From the NCBI GenBank assembly GCA_029237515.1, contig JARBAV010000034.1:1-7841 (forward strand): 7,841 nucleotides of DNA, written 5' to 3'. The notes beneath the pieces were generated by a model that was not told the DNA's origin, did not search any database, and saw only the letters and a list, made by a program, of their open reading frames with translations. The translations under genes and the position numbers were made by a program. Shown here one piece after another: positions 1-5,649 of the stretch. Source of the stretch: Nitrososphaerales archaeon. GTDB taxonomy: Archaea > Thermoproteota > Nitrososphaeria > Nitrososphaerales > Nitrososphaeraceae. The first letter of the stretch is position 1; every line of letters starts with the position of its first letter.

Positions 1-282
1 ATCTTGGCTATAAATTCCCATCAGAGAGTTATTTTTGCGTCTGCTTTTGTGAAAGAGACCCTCGAGCATTCAATTAAGGAACTCAAACAAGTGGTAGAAC
101 TGATTCAGAAACCCTTTTCAATGAACAAGTTAGTGGACATTATCGAGGACAAGGAAGTATATGAAGATTTGAGAACGCTTAACATTGACGTTGACCTTGT
201 GAAGGCTGCGAGTCCGACCCATGAGCAAATCCTCGATCTTTTAGAAAGATTGAAGAGAATCCAAAAGCACAGGACATTTTGA
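1..282 (+). CDS. Response regulator receiver-domain protein, C-terminal part (5' truncated by the window edge)
   Basis: The reading frame is open to the left edge, so this is the 3' end of a longer gene; the in-frame TTG at 4 should not be taken as the start. The visible 93 codons match the last third of a CheY-like receiver domain. Counting from the TTG, a hydrophobic beta-4 strand RVIFASA carries the switch Ser (S13), an amphipathic helix 4 follows, then the conserved beta-5 Lys-Pro pair in VELIQKPF (K36, P37). The phospho-acceptor Asp lies outside the window. After the domain comes an acidic stretch (DIIEDKEVYEDL) and a helical basic tail ending RLKRIQKHRTF, with no DNA-binding output domain. 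Short stand-alone receivers with such tails are common in thaumarchaea (family knowledge). Its role would be phosphorelay signalling with an unseen histidine kinase. A weak 6-bp inverted repeat (269-274 with 300-305) spans the stop codon. Confidence 0.85.
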   Translation: MLAINSHQRVIFASAFVKETLEHSIKELKQVVELIQKPFSMNKLVDIIEDKEVYEDLRTLNIDVDLVKAASPTHEQILDLLERLKRIQKHRTF

Positions 283-497
283 TATTCTTGTCATGTCTCT
301 CCTGTAACTTCTTCATCCTAACCTGTTCGAATTCAAAGGATATTCTACTATGGGTATTCAAAAGGAAAGTCTAAATGGGTTTTAGCAGTGTGGAGTGTGG
401 TGGAAAAACATTAGGTGTCTCATTATATCATCGTTTCTTGCGACCATGATATTTTTGATTAGAATTGAAATTGAAAAACGGGAGGCTAGATAAATAA
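283..497. other. Intergenic region between response regulator and zinc-ribbon gene
   Basis: I see no coding region here. Positions 283-312 are pyrimidine-rich on the + strand and could act as the loose T-rich terminator usual for archaea. A TATA-like stretch ATATTTTT at about 449-456 lies about 45 nt before the next ATG and could drive the zinc-ribbon gene, giving a leader of roughly 15-20 nt that contains GGGAGG at 480-485. Confidence 0.35.
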
Positions 498-761
498 ATG
501 TCTTCTTATAAAAGCAAAAGGCTTCCTAGGTCAGCTAGAAGGTCGCGTAAGCCGTTGCAGGAAAATTGGATAAGAGGTCCGGGGAGAGGGTCTATGATCA
601 AATGTACTTACATGAAGTGTTCTTATGAATGGGAATACTTTGGCCGCCGGAAATGGGCACAGTGTCCAGCATGTCACAGCGTAGTGAGAGTCGCATTGGC
701 CAAGAAGAATCTAGTTTATCATCAACGAGCTATGAATTCTAATGAAATCAAGAATGAATAA
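498..761 (+). CDS. Small basic zinc-ribbon protein
   Basis: An 87-residue protein. Residues 1-33 are strongly basic (KSKRLPRSARRSRK, then RGPGRG) and probably disordered. Residues 34-65 form a single zinc ribbon with four Cys: C36-x4-C41-x14-C56-x2-C59, the last pair in the knuckle CPACH. The tail is hydrophilic. A lone ribbon with an arginine-rich arm suggests nucleic-acid or ribosome/transcription-complex binding; the function is inferred from composition, since I do not recognise the family by name. The start is well fixed: an in-frame TAA (495-497) abuts the ATG, and a strong Shine-Dalgarno GGGAGG sits at 480-485, though its 12-nt spacing is longer than usual. It is convergent with the TatD-family gene, with stop codons 53 bp apart. 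The methionines at residues 33 and 39 would begin inside or just before the ribbon and are unlikely starts. Confidence 0.75.
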   Translation: MSSYKSKRLPRSARRSRKPLQENWIRGPGRGSMIKCTYMKCSYEWEYFGRRKWAQCPACHSVVRVALAKKNLVYHQRAMNSNEIKNE

Positions 762-798
762 ATTGAAAATAATGTATAATCCAGGAAACCCCTCAAAT

Positions 799-812
799 CC
801 TTCTGGTGAAGG
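799..812. terminator. Possible hairpin between convergent genes
   Basis: CCTTC-TGGT-GAAGG forms a 5-bp stem with a tetraloop, 2 bp past the stop of the hydrolase gene on the minus strand and 37 bp past the zinc-ribbon stop. There is no long T-tract on either side, so it may only mark the 3' boundary of the two converging transcripts. Support is weak. Confidence 0.25.
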
Positions 813-814
813 CG

Positions 815-1630
815 TTATGGTCTCCAAGTAAACTTGCTCGACTGTTTAAAGAATTCGTAGGCATTGTAAAAGGTCACTTTTTCTATCTGCTCAGTGTTAA
901 AATCTCTCGATCTTCTCATTTCTCTTGCCATTAGTGGAACACTCAGGGGATCAGAAACTCCCCAATCAGCTGCACTATGTATCATAATTTTTTCAGTACC
1001 GTGTTTCTTTATCATATTGATTGCTCTTTCAGGAGAGAGCTTAGTATATGGATATACTGACAACCCTGCCCACAATCCAAGAGCTAAAGTTTTTTCAATA
1101 GTCTCTTCTACGTTGTGGTCTACCAATATCATTTCTCTCTTATATTTATTCGAACTATTCAATATTTTCTCAATCCTATTCATTCCTTCCACTTTGTTAT
1201 TGTGTGGTAGGTGTATTGTCATTAGCAAGTTTTTATCCGCCGCTATGTCCATTTGTTTGATGAATACCTCTTCTTCTAGTTCGTTTATGAGATTATAGCC
1301 AATTTCGCCGACTGCAACAACTCGTTCCCTGTCAAGGTATCCATTTTTTGTCATTGCGTCAATTGCGTCAAGTCCCAGAGGTCTAGCATTTGCCTCCTTA
1401 GGATTTACAGCAATGCAGACATAATGTTCGATGGCGAATTCACTTGCTCGTTGTGTTTCAAAGGTAATCATATGTTCCCAATAATCTTCAAAAGTGCCAA
1501 CAAACCTTCTCGGTCCTCCAAGCCAAAATGATGGTTGAACTATGACCTCGATGCCGGCCTTTGACATAAGATCATAATCATCTGTCGTGCGAGAATACAT
1601 GTGAATATGGGGATCAAATAACCTTGTCAA
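815..1630 (-). CDS. TatD-family metal-dependent hydrolase, EboB-like
   Basis: A 271-residue amidohydrolase-superfamily TIM barrel, full length for TatD enzymes. Metal-site motifs appear in order: H8-x-H10 in FDPHIHMYSRTTDDY on strand 1, E109 in VAVGEIGYN, H140 and H143 in MTIHLPH, H172 in LVDHN, and D222 in SAADWGVSDPL. The segments DPHIHM.SRTTDDY, FEDYWEH, VNPKEAN and SAADWGVSDPL are those I associate with the TatD-like hydrolase of the eboABCDEF (edge) cluster of bacteria. No other ebo gene is in the window. The substrate is unknown; classical TatD proteins are Mg-dependent nucleases, but this subgroup need not be. The start is probably the TTG at 1628-1630: an in-frame stop lies 11 codons upstream with no ATG or GTG between, and the next Met is inside the HxHM motif. 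A TATA-like CATAAATATG on the minus strand (about 1656-1665) would place the transcript start almost at this TTG, consistent with a leaderless mRNA. Confidence 0.85.
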   Translation of the reverse strand: MTRLFDPHIHMYSRTTDDYDLMSKAGIEVIVQPSFWLGGPRRFVGTFEDYWEHMITFETQRASEFAIEHYVCIAVNPKEANARPLGLDAIDAMTKNGYLDRERVVAVGEIGYNLINELEEEVFIKQMDIAADKNLLMTIHLPHNNKVEGMNRIEKILNSSNKYKREMILVDHNVEETIEKTLALGLWAGLSVYPYTKLSPERAINMIKKHGTEKIMIHSAADWGVSDPLSVPLMAREMRRSRDFNTEQIEKVTFYNAYEFFKQSSKFTWRP

Positions 1631-1801
1631 TTCTGTTGCTGCACTAACTTTCTCCCATATTTATGGATGTAGTATATCAAATGTTGTATTCAAGACCACA
1701 ACAGATGGATTTATGATGTTAGCGGAAATTTCAACGAAACCTCGTAGCGTAAGGACGACCATGTACAAATTTCAGGTTTTGATAAATAACCGAAATTAAA
1801 A

Positions 1802-1816
1802 TCGTGGATTCCACGA
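1802..1816. repeat. 7-1-7 perfect inverted repeat
   Basis: TCGTGGA-T-TCCACGA is perfectly symmetric around a single T. It lies about 170 bp upstream of the hydrolase start. A dimeric regulator site is possible, but no promoter is evident directly next to it. Confidence 0.5.
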
Positions 1817-1984
1817 GTTTGACATTGTGGCATCACGTCAGATTCAGGATCTGTAGTAGTGTTATTAGAATCGCACACACGCAGTCTCAAGAATCTACGA
1901 AACAAAGATATTGGAATAAAAGTTCTAGCATACAAAATATTTGAGAAGTTTTAGAACAATTAAGAATTACTAAGTAAAACCCTC

Positions 1985-1998
1985 CTCATGATCATGAG
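1985..1998. repeat. 14-bp perfect palindrome
   Basis: CTCATGATCATGAG is its own reverse complement. It sits in the gene-free region 1631-2324, preceded by AAACCCTC. The role is unknown. Confidence 0.5.
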
Positions 1999-2286
1999 AC
2001 AAGAAATATCATTCTTAGAGTGAATTAGTATCTACTCCACCTCAAATTGTTGGAAGCCCAACTGCTATTTCCGCTCTTCTACATGATACACTACCTGTAT
2101 TTCTCAAAAAAATATTTTCGATTGTTTTATTGATGAAATCTTACCTAATCTGGACGAGTGGCACTCTAAAATCATTGCACCACCTTTTTTATATATTTTA
2201 TATTTACCAAGGAAATTGTGTAAATCCAGGATCGAGGGTATTTAATAGCTAGAATTAATGCAATTACTATCCCGGAGATGATTAAA

Positions 2287-2294
2287 TTTATATA
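2287..2294 (+). promoter_or_regulatory. TATA box for the PRC-barrel-like gene
   Basis: TTTATATA is centred about 34 nt upstream of the ATG at 2325. Archaeal initiation some 25-27 nt downstream of the box gives a leader of only about 8-10 nt. No Shine-Dalgarno site is present, which fits a nearly leaderless mRNA. Confidence 0.55.
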
Positions 2295-2324
2295 TTTCAA
2301 TTTCACAATACTATCAAATGCGCC

Positions 2325-2555
2325 ATGTCGGATGAGGATATAATGTTTGCAGATTGGGAGAAGATTATTCTCAAAAATGCACGGTCGAGGGATAGTAAAG
2401 AATTGGGAAATGTTATTGCTGTTGACGATGACAACATTATTTTGAATCAAGATAACATCGAATTTAAGATACCAAAGTCTTATGTGGAAGGATATAGAGG
2501 TAACGATGTCTTTCTCGGGCTAAATGGAAAAGATATTCAGTACTATCAATTTTAG
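2325..2555 (+). CDS. PRC-barrel-like small protein
   Basis: A 76-residue acidic protein. The pattern W11..II.KNARSRDSKELGNVIAVDDDNIIL...IEFKIPKSYVEGYRGNDVFL follows the PRC-barrel/DUF2171-type small beta barrel: an opening strand, the RSRDSKELGNV turn (residues 20-30), a DDD turn, the IPKSYVEGYRG segment (49-59) and a final strand. There is no signal peptide or membrane segment, so it should be cytoplasmic. Archaea carry many such short stand-alone barrels; they are thought to act as binding or sensing modules, and no specific role can be assigned here. The TATA box at 2287-2294 supports this ATG. The next gene begins 43 bp downstream with no clear TATA box, so the two may be co-transcribed. 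Confidence 0.7.
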   Translation: MSDEDIMFADWEKIILKNARSRDSKELGNVIAVDDDNIILNQDNIEFKIPKSYVEGYRGNDVFLGLNGKDIQYYQF

Positions 2556-2598
2556 GATTGATACCACTTAGAGCCATGATAACCCGGTCCCACTCAAG

Positions 2599-3336
2599 AT
2601 GACTTTTTTACCACTATCTATTTTTCAATGGCTATGTTCTAATCAGTATGTCCTTCTGACGATGAGCTTATTGAGTGTGCTACTTTTGCTCTTTGTCAAT
2701 GTTTCCGTGGTACAAATATTCAATTCTACTTCATCGATTCCGAATAACACAAGTATGTCAAAGTTTGTAATTGTACTGACACTTGTGTTGATAGCGATTA
2801 TTCCTCTACCAATAGTACATAAGGGAATAGTTCCAATTGCAATAGCCGGCATAGGGTTACCGTTATTGTATGCTGGTACGGTAATCCCTATTACTACCAC
2901 AGCCTCGACAAACATATCTGGAAACTCAGAAGAAATATTGTTCGTTTCTGAAGGATACTTTTTGCTTGGAGTGTCAATGATGGCATTTAGTATTATCAGT
3001 GCATACAAGCCATCTATTCTATATGTCAAGAATAGGCCGAAGGATACAGGAGATATGAGCCAGGAAGATTATCCACTGTGGGATAAAATGGATGAAGGAG
3101 CAAACCATGTTATTTCTGTGGGTAGATTTGACGATGAGGTCTATATTCCACTCAAAGATTTGATGAGCGAGATAGAGACTTACTTGTTATGGCGATATTC
3201 GTATGTCTTGGTCTCGATCCATGGAATCCGTTATCTGGCGAATCCCAATAGCTATGTTCCGTATAGTTCAATTATCTTGAGAGACGAAAACGGACGGATG
3301 ATTGGAAAGGGCAGATTTAGCAGCTACTTAGTATAA
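2599..3336 (+). CDS. Four-TM membrane protein with cytoplasmic C-terminal domain, unknown function
   Basis: I do not recognise this 245-residue protein. Hydrophobic segments lie at about 18-40, 54-74, 77-97 and 116-137. The loops 41-53 and 98-115 hold the N-glycosylation sequons N42-S-T, N50-T-S and N105-I-S, while the turn after TM2 (HK) and the stretch after TM4 (KNRPK) are basic. Together these give a consistent N-in/C-in topology with both sequon loops outside. The C-terminal 100 residues form a soluble cytoplasmic domain: an acidic linker (QEDYPLWDKMDEGANH), then ISVGRFDDEVYIPLKDLMSEIETYLLWRYSYVLVSIHGIRYL, then a strand-rich end. The start ATG at 2599 has no Shine-Dalgarno site; Met22 (2662) would cut into TM1, so the upstream start is preferred. 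It may be co-transcribed with the PRC-barrel gene. Confidence 0.7.
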   Translation: MTFLPLSIFQWLCSNQYVLLTMSLLSVLLLLFVNVSVVQIFNSTSSIPNNTSMSKFVIVLTLVLIAIIPLPIVHKGIVPIAIAGIGLPLLYAGTVIPITTTASTNISGNSEEILFVSEGYFLLGVSMMAFSIISAYKPSILYVKNRPKDTGDMSQEDYPLWDKMDEGANHVISVGRFDDEVYIPLKDLMSEIETYLLWRYSYVLVSIHGIRYLANPNSYVPYSSIILRDENGRMIGKGRFSSYLV

Positions 3337-3351
3337 CTAATTCAAATATCA

Positions 3352-3366
3352 TAGATCATTGATCTA
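3352..3366. repeat. 7-1-7 perfect inverted repeat
   Basis: TAGATCA-T-TGATCTA is perfectly symmetric around one T. It begins 16 bp after the membrane-protein stop and lies about 175 bp before the uracil-DNA glycosylase start. It has the same 7-1-7 geometry as the element at 1802-1816 but a different sequence. A 3' hairpin or an operator are both possible. Confidence 0.5.
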
Positions 3367-3486
3367 CTTGGCACAGTATAGGAAATCGATGTGAGAGATT
3401 AGTATTTGCTTTATGGAAAACTCGGTATGAATTCCTTTAATATGTTGATTCATTAGCTTGGATGTGTAGCGAATGGATAAACAAAT

Positions 3487-3493
3487 CTTTTTA
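3487..3493 (+). promoter_or_regulatory. Weak TATA-like box for the uracil-DNA glycosylase
   Basis: TTTTTAA lies about 50 nt upstream of the ATG at 3540. Initiation about 26 nt downstream would give a leader of roughly 25 nt without a good Shine-Dalgarno site. This is the best candidate in the 203-bp gap before the gene, but it is not a strong match. Confidence 0.3.
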
Positions 3494-3539
3494 ACAAGAT
3501 GACGGAGTACGATAGCTATTTGAAAGATTGGAACTAAAA

Positions 3540-4112
3540 ATGAATACTAAAAATAACAATAGTTTGGATTTACTAACGCAGATATCGGATGATGTCATCC
3601 ATTGCACAAATTGCGAACTCTGTCATACAAGAAAAAATGCGGTACCTGGCGAAGGTTCTGCATCGGCAAATGTCATATTCGTGGGAGAAGCCCCTGGAAA
3701 ATCTGAGGACATCCAAGGCAAACCATTCGTAGGACGTGCAGGAAAGATCCTAGAGGCAGCTTTGCTAAATGCGAAAATATCCAGGTCTCAAGTTTTCATA
3801 ACTAATATTGTAAAATGTAGAACTCCTAGAAACCGAAGACCCAAACAGGATGAAATCAGCAGGTGTAATGACTACCTTAACAAACAAATATCCGTCATTA
3901 ACCCAAAAATTGTATGTATTTTAGGAGCGACAGCATATTCGGCACTTCTGGGTGGTAAAGGAATTACTTTGAATCGAGGAAAATTGATAAGTATCGATGG
4001 ACGAGATTATTTCTTGACGATTCATCCTGCAGCGACTTTGTACCGAAGAAGGTTGCTCCGTGTCTTGGAGGAGGACATGATGAAATTGTCAAAATTGATC
4101 ATGGAGCAGTGA
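3540..4112 (+). CDS. udg: Family-4 uracil-DNA glycosylase (UDGa type, [4Fe-4S])
   Basis: This enzyme removes uracil from DNA to start base-excision repair of deaminated cytosine. The 190-residue length is typical of family 4. Numbered from the ATG at 3540, the active-site motif GEAPG (49-53) continues through E56 to GKPFVGRAG (60-68), and the second motif IHPAA carries H162. The iron-sulfur ligands match the family spacing: C22-x2-C25 near the N-terminus in CTNCEL, then C93 (VKCRTP) and C109 sixteen residues later. An extra C28 gives the cluster CTNCELC. The Arg-rich segment RNRRP follows C93. An in-frame TTG at 3528 would add four residues; I prefer the ATG because it starts a conventional N-terminus and no Shine-Dalgarno site favours either. 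It stands alone, with no other repair gene nearby. Confidence 0.95.
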   Translation: MNTKNNNSLDLLTQISDDVIHCTNCELCHTRKNAVPGEGSASANVIFVGEAPGKSEDIQGKPFVGRAGKILEAALLNAKISRSQVFITNIVKCRTPRNRRPKQDEISRCNDYLNKQISVINPKIVCILGATAYSALLGGKGITLNRGKLISIDGRDYFLTIHPAATLYRRRLLRVLEEDMMKLSKLIMEQ

Positions 4113-4177
4113 AGGCAATAACAGATGACCTCTCAAGTGCAGAAGATCAGTTAGTCGTCCGCTGAGGAGGGCTTGAG

Positions 4178-4219
4178 ATGGAATTAAAGAAGCCAAATTT
4201 TTTATCTCGCTATGATTAG
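4178..4219 (+). CDS. Possible 13-codon leader ORF
   Basis: ATG at 4178 is preceded by GGAGGG (4167-4171, spacing about 6 nt), one of the best Shine-Dalgarno matches in a window where such sites are rare. It encodes MELKKPNFLSRYD and stops at TAG 4217-4219. It is too short for a domain. If translated it would be a leader peptide or microprotein upstream of the dehydrogenase; chance is a real alternative. Confidence 0.2.
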   Translation: MELKKPNFLSRYD

Positions 4220-4245
4220 GCCTGGCCCAGCATTTTTGATGCCGA

Positions 4246-4262
4246 TGCATGTTCTTCATGCA
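4246..4262 (+). repeat. 6-bp stem-loop upstream of dehydrogenase
   Basis: TGCATG-TTCTT-CATGCA forms a perfect 6-bp stem with a 5-nt loop, 27 nt after the stop of the possible leader ORF. It could be a transcript 3' end or an attenuator-like element. There is no T-tract directly after it. Confidence 0.35.
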
Positions 4263-4371
4263 ACCTGTTCTACGAACTCCATGAATGAATCAGACTACGG
4301 CTAATGGAAAAAAATGTGAATTATGTTAACCTGCAGTACTACCTTTATCCCAGGAAACCTTGTTCTCCCAT

Positions 4372-5331
4372 ATGAAAATAGGGGTGATCGGAACTGGAAT
4401 GATGGGGGCACAATTAGCGATCAGACTAGCAAAGAGCGGACACAAAGTCATAGTCTTTAACCGGGACAGATTGAAAGCTCAGATTGTCCAGCATTCAGTT
4501 GCTAAAAACGAAATTAGAATAGCAAGCACACCTGCAGAAGTAGGAAAAAATTCTGAATTCGTGATACTTTGCGTGAAGAACCATCAAGCCATTTTAGATA
4601 TAACTACTGCCAAAGGAGATACAGGTCTACTTGATTCTCCAAAAAGTAACCGAACTAGAAATGATTTCATTGTAATTCAATGCAGTACAATATCTCCCAC
4701 TGAATCAAATCATGTGGCAAAACTTTATGGGAAGAAGAACATCAAAGTAATCACCATGCCAATTTTAGGAGGGATAAGTGCCGCAGAAAGAGGGGATCTA
4801 ATTTTGATCGCTGCTGGTCCAAAGAAATCATTCAACCAAACCAAGTCTTTGCTCAAGGACCTTAGTAAACAAGTATTTTATGTCGGGTTAAGTCATGCTA
4901 CCGCAAGTACGCTTAAGCTTGCGGTCAACATTAATATCGCATTAATAGCTCTTGCACTTGCAGAGGGTTTGACATTTGTGAAAGGCTCTGGTTTAAACCC
5001 GGATATATTTATCAGGATTTTCAATTCTACCTACTTCAAGACTGGTATAAGTGAGAACAAGGGACCAAAAATTATTCGTGATGAGTATACCACTTCCTTC
5101 TCTGTTGCGAATATGGCAAAAGATCTAGAATTGACGTTGCAGACAGCGTATAGTTCAGGTCTTACACTCCCAGCTACTGCTTCAACTCATGCTATTTACA
5201 AAGCCTCAGAAGCTGTTGGCCTATCGGGCTTGGATTACACTTCAATAGCTTCTTTCATATCAAGGCTAAATGGAATTAGTCGCTTCGGAAAAAGGAAAAG
5301 GCAGACTAGAGGTACTGACTTTTTAGTGTAG
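4372..5331 (+). CDS. Beta-hydroxyacid dehydrogenase family oxidoreductase (3-hydroxyisobutyrate dehydrogenase / glyoxylate reductase-like)
   Basis: A 319-residue cytoplasmic NAD(P)-dependent dehydrogenase. Numbered from the ATG at 4372, it opens with the Rossmann motif MKIGVIGTGMMG (G7, G9, G12). The second strand ends FNRDRLKA, where N30/R31/R33 suggest a preference for NADPH. Next come QCSTISPTES (family substrate region), PILGGISAAERGDL (the usual GG..GA..G motif), and STLKLAVNINIA with catalytic Lys K182 and N186. The helical C-terminal domain contains the conserved K-D pair in MAKDLELTLQTA (K250, D251). The usual GxG just before the catalytic Lys is replaced by HATAS, so the substrate may differ from classical members. 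The tail GKRKRQTRGTDFLV is basic and extends past the fold. An in-frame TTG at 4360 adds MFSH and is less likely, since it would push the nucleotide strand inward. No pathway partner is adjacent. Confidence 0.88.
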   Translation: MKIGVIGTGMMGAQLAIRLAKSGHKVIVFNRDRLKAQIVQHSVAKNEIRIASTPAEVGKNSEFVILCVKNHQAILDITTAKGDTGLLDSPKSNRTRNDFIVIQCSTISPTESNHVAKLYGKKNIKVITMPILGGISAAERGDLILIAAGPKKSFNQTKSLLKDLSKQVFYVGLSHATASTLKLAVNINIALIALALAEGLTFVKGSGLNPDIFIRIFNSTYFKTGISENKGPKIIRDEYTTSFSVANMAKDLELTLQTAYSSGLTLPATASTHAIYKASEAVGLSGLDYTSIASFISRLNGISRFGKRKRQTRGTDFLV

Positions 5332-5360
5332 TCCCAATAACTCAACGTCGATTTCCACAA

Positions 5361-5399
5361 TTTACGACTTTACGGACAGTTTACGGTCAGTTAAAGTCG
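5361..5399. repeat. Tandem 11-mers enclosed in an 8-bp inverted repeat
   Basis: TTTACGGACAG (5369-5379) is followed directly by TTTACGGTCAG (5380-5390), one mismatch apart, and a partial unit TTTACGAC (5361-5368) precedes them. The block is closed by the perfect inverted repeat CGACTTTA (5365-5372) / TAAAGTCG (5392-5399) with a 19-nt interior. It starts 30 bp after the dehydrogenase stop, so it would be in that transcript's 3' end. Confidence 0.6.
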
Positions 5400-5603
5400 C
5401 CTAAGGTCTTCGAGTGCACTTTTATCTGTTGCAATGTTCAGAGGCAGGCAGAACACCATTAAGCAACAATAAAATAAAATGAATTCTTAAAATATCCGTT
5501 AACTTACGTGATTTAAATATGTGAAAGGCAAAAAAAGCGGATACCTCAGATTGACTTTAAGTACTATTCAACATCGATAATATAGCATTTATTCAGACAA
5601 CAC

Positions 5604-5638
5604 AAAAAAAGTTGCGGGTGGCCTTCCTCATAAAAAAA
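5604..5638 (-). terminator. T-tract terminator of the FTR1-like gene
   Basis: On the minus strand two runs of seven T (5638-5632 and 5610-5604) follow the stop codon at 5650-5652 by 12 and 40 nt. Archaeal transcription commonly ends at such T-tracts without needing a hairpin. Confidence 0.6.
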
Positions 5639-5649
5639 TGGCCTTCGAT

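Larger units (their letters stand above)
1631..2324. other. Long intergenic region with small palindromes
   Basis: These 694 bp separate the divergent hydrolase (-) and PRC-barrel (+) genes. I find no gene with recognisable protein features. Small symmetric elements are present: a 7-1-7 inverted repeat at 1802-1816, a 14-bp perfect palindrome at 1985-1998, and a 6-bp inverted repeat 1922-1927/1952-1957. The right end (2180-2320) is very AT-rich and contains TATA-like sequences on both strands. A stop-free stretch on + (2019-2252) and a 74-codon TTG-started frame on - (1711-1935) could be decayed gene remnants, but neither shows a family signature. Confidence 0.4.
4113..4371. other. Gap with possible leader ORF and hairpin
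   Basis: These 259 bp separate the glycosylase and the dehydrogenase. They contain a strong Shine-Dalgarno site GAGGAGGG, a 13-codon ORF (4178-4219), a 6-bp hairpin (4246-4262) and a TATA-like CTTTATCC (4343-4350) that would give a nearly leaderless dehydrogenase mRNA. An 18-codon GTG frame (4109-4165) overlaps the glycosylase stop but shows no protein signature. Confidence 0.35.
5332..5649. other. Intergenic region between convergent dehydrogenase and FTR1-like genes
   Basis: These 318 bp hold no convincing gene. The left third has the repeat structure at 5361-5399. In the middle, ATTTAAATATG (5511-5521) is a TATA-like site on + with only a 20-codon GTG frame after it (5521-5583). The right end carries two A7 tracts (T7 on the minus strand) that serve as the terminator of the minus-strand gene, and an 8-bp direct repeat TGGCCTTC (5619-5626 and 5639-5646). 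Confidence 0.4.

Noticed and set aside
318..340. TTCGAAT resembling a tRNA T-loop
   Set aside because: The flanking bases do not pair as a T-stem and there is no cloverleaf around it.
894..1298. 134-codon + frame inside the hydrolase gene
   Set aside because: Antisense shadow of the TatD-family gene; the minus-strand protein has full catalytic motifs.
1711..1935. 74-codon frame on the minus strand upstream of the hydrolase
   Set aside because: It begins with TTG, has no ribosome site or clear TATA box, and its translation shows no family motif; it contains the 7-1-7 palindrome. A decayed gene remains possible but is unsupported.
2019..2252. Stop-free stretch on + reading ELVSTPPQIVGSPTAISALL and onward
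   Set aside because: There is no ATG or GTG near its beginning, and the second half runs into AT-rich promoter-like sequence. It could be a gene remnant, but no homology can be claimed by eye.
2172..2450. 92-codon minus-strand frame with a hydrophobic end
   Set aside because: Over half overlaps the well-supported PRC-barrel gene in antisense, and the hydrophobic part is what AT-rich DNA gives by default.
4121..4165. C/D-box-like guide RNA (AGATGAC ... CTGA)
   Set aside because: The C box matches RTGATGA poorly, no D'/C' pair is visible, and the terminal boxes are not bracketed by a stem.
781..4359. CCAGGAAACC occurring at 781-790 and 4351-4359 (with one base before)
   Set aside because: A shared 10-mer without common context; it is best explained by chance.
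5619..5646. Direct repeat TGGCCTTC as an attachment or insertion scar
   Set aside because: It is only 8 bp at 20-bp spacing, with no mobile gene or tRNA nearby; more likely chance at the terminator.
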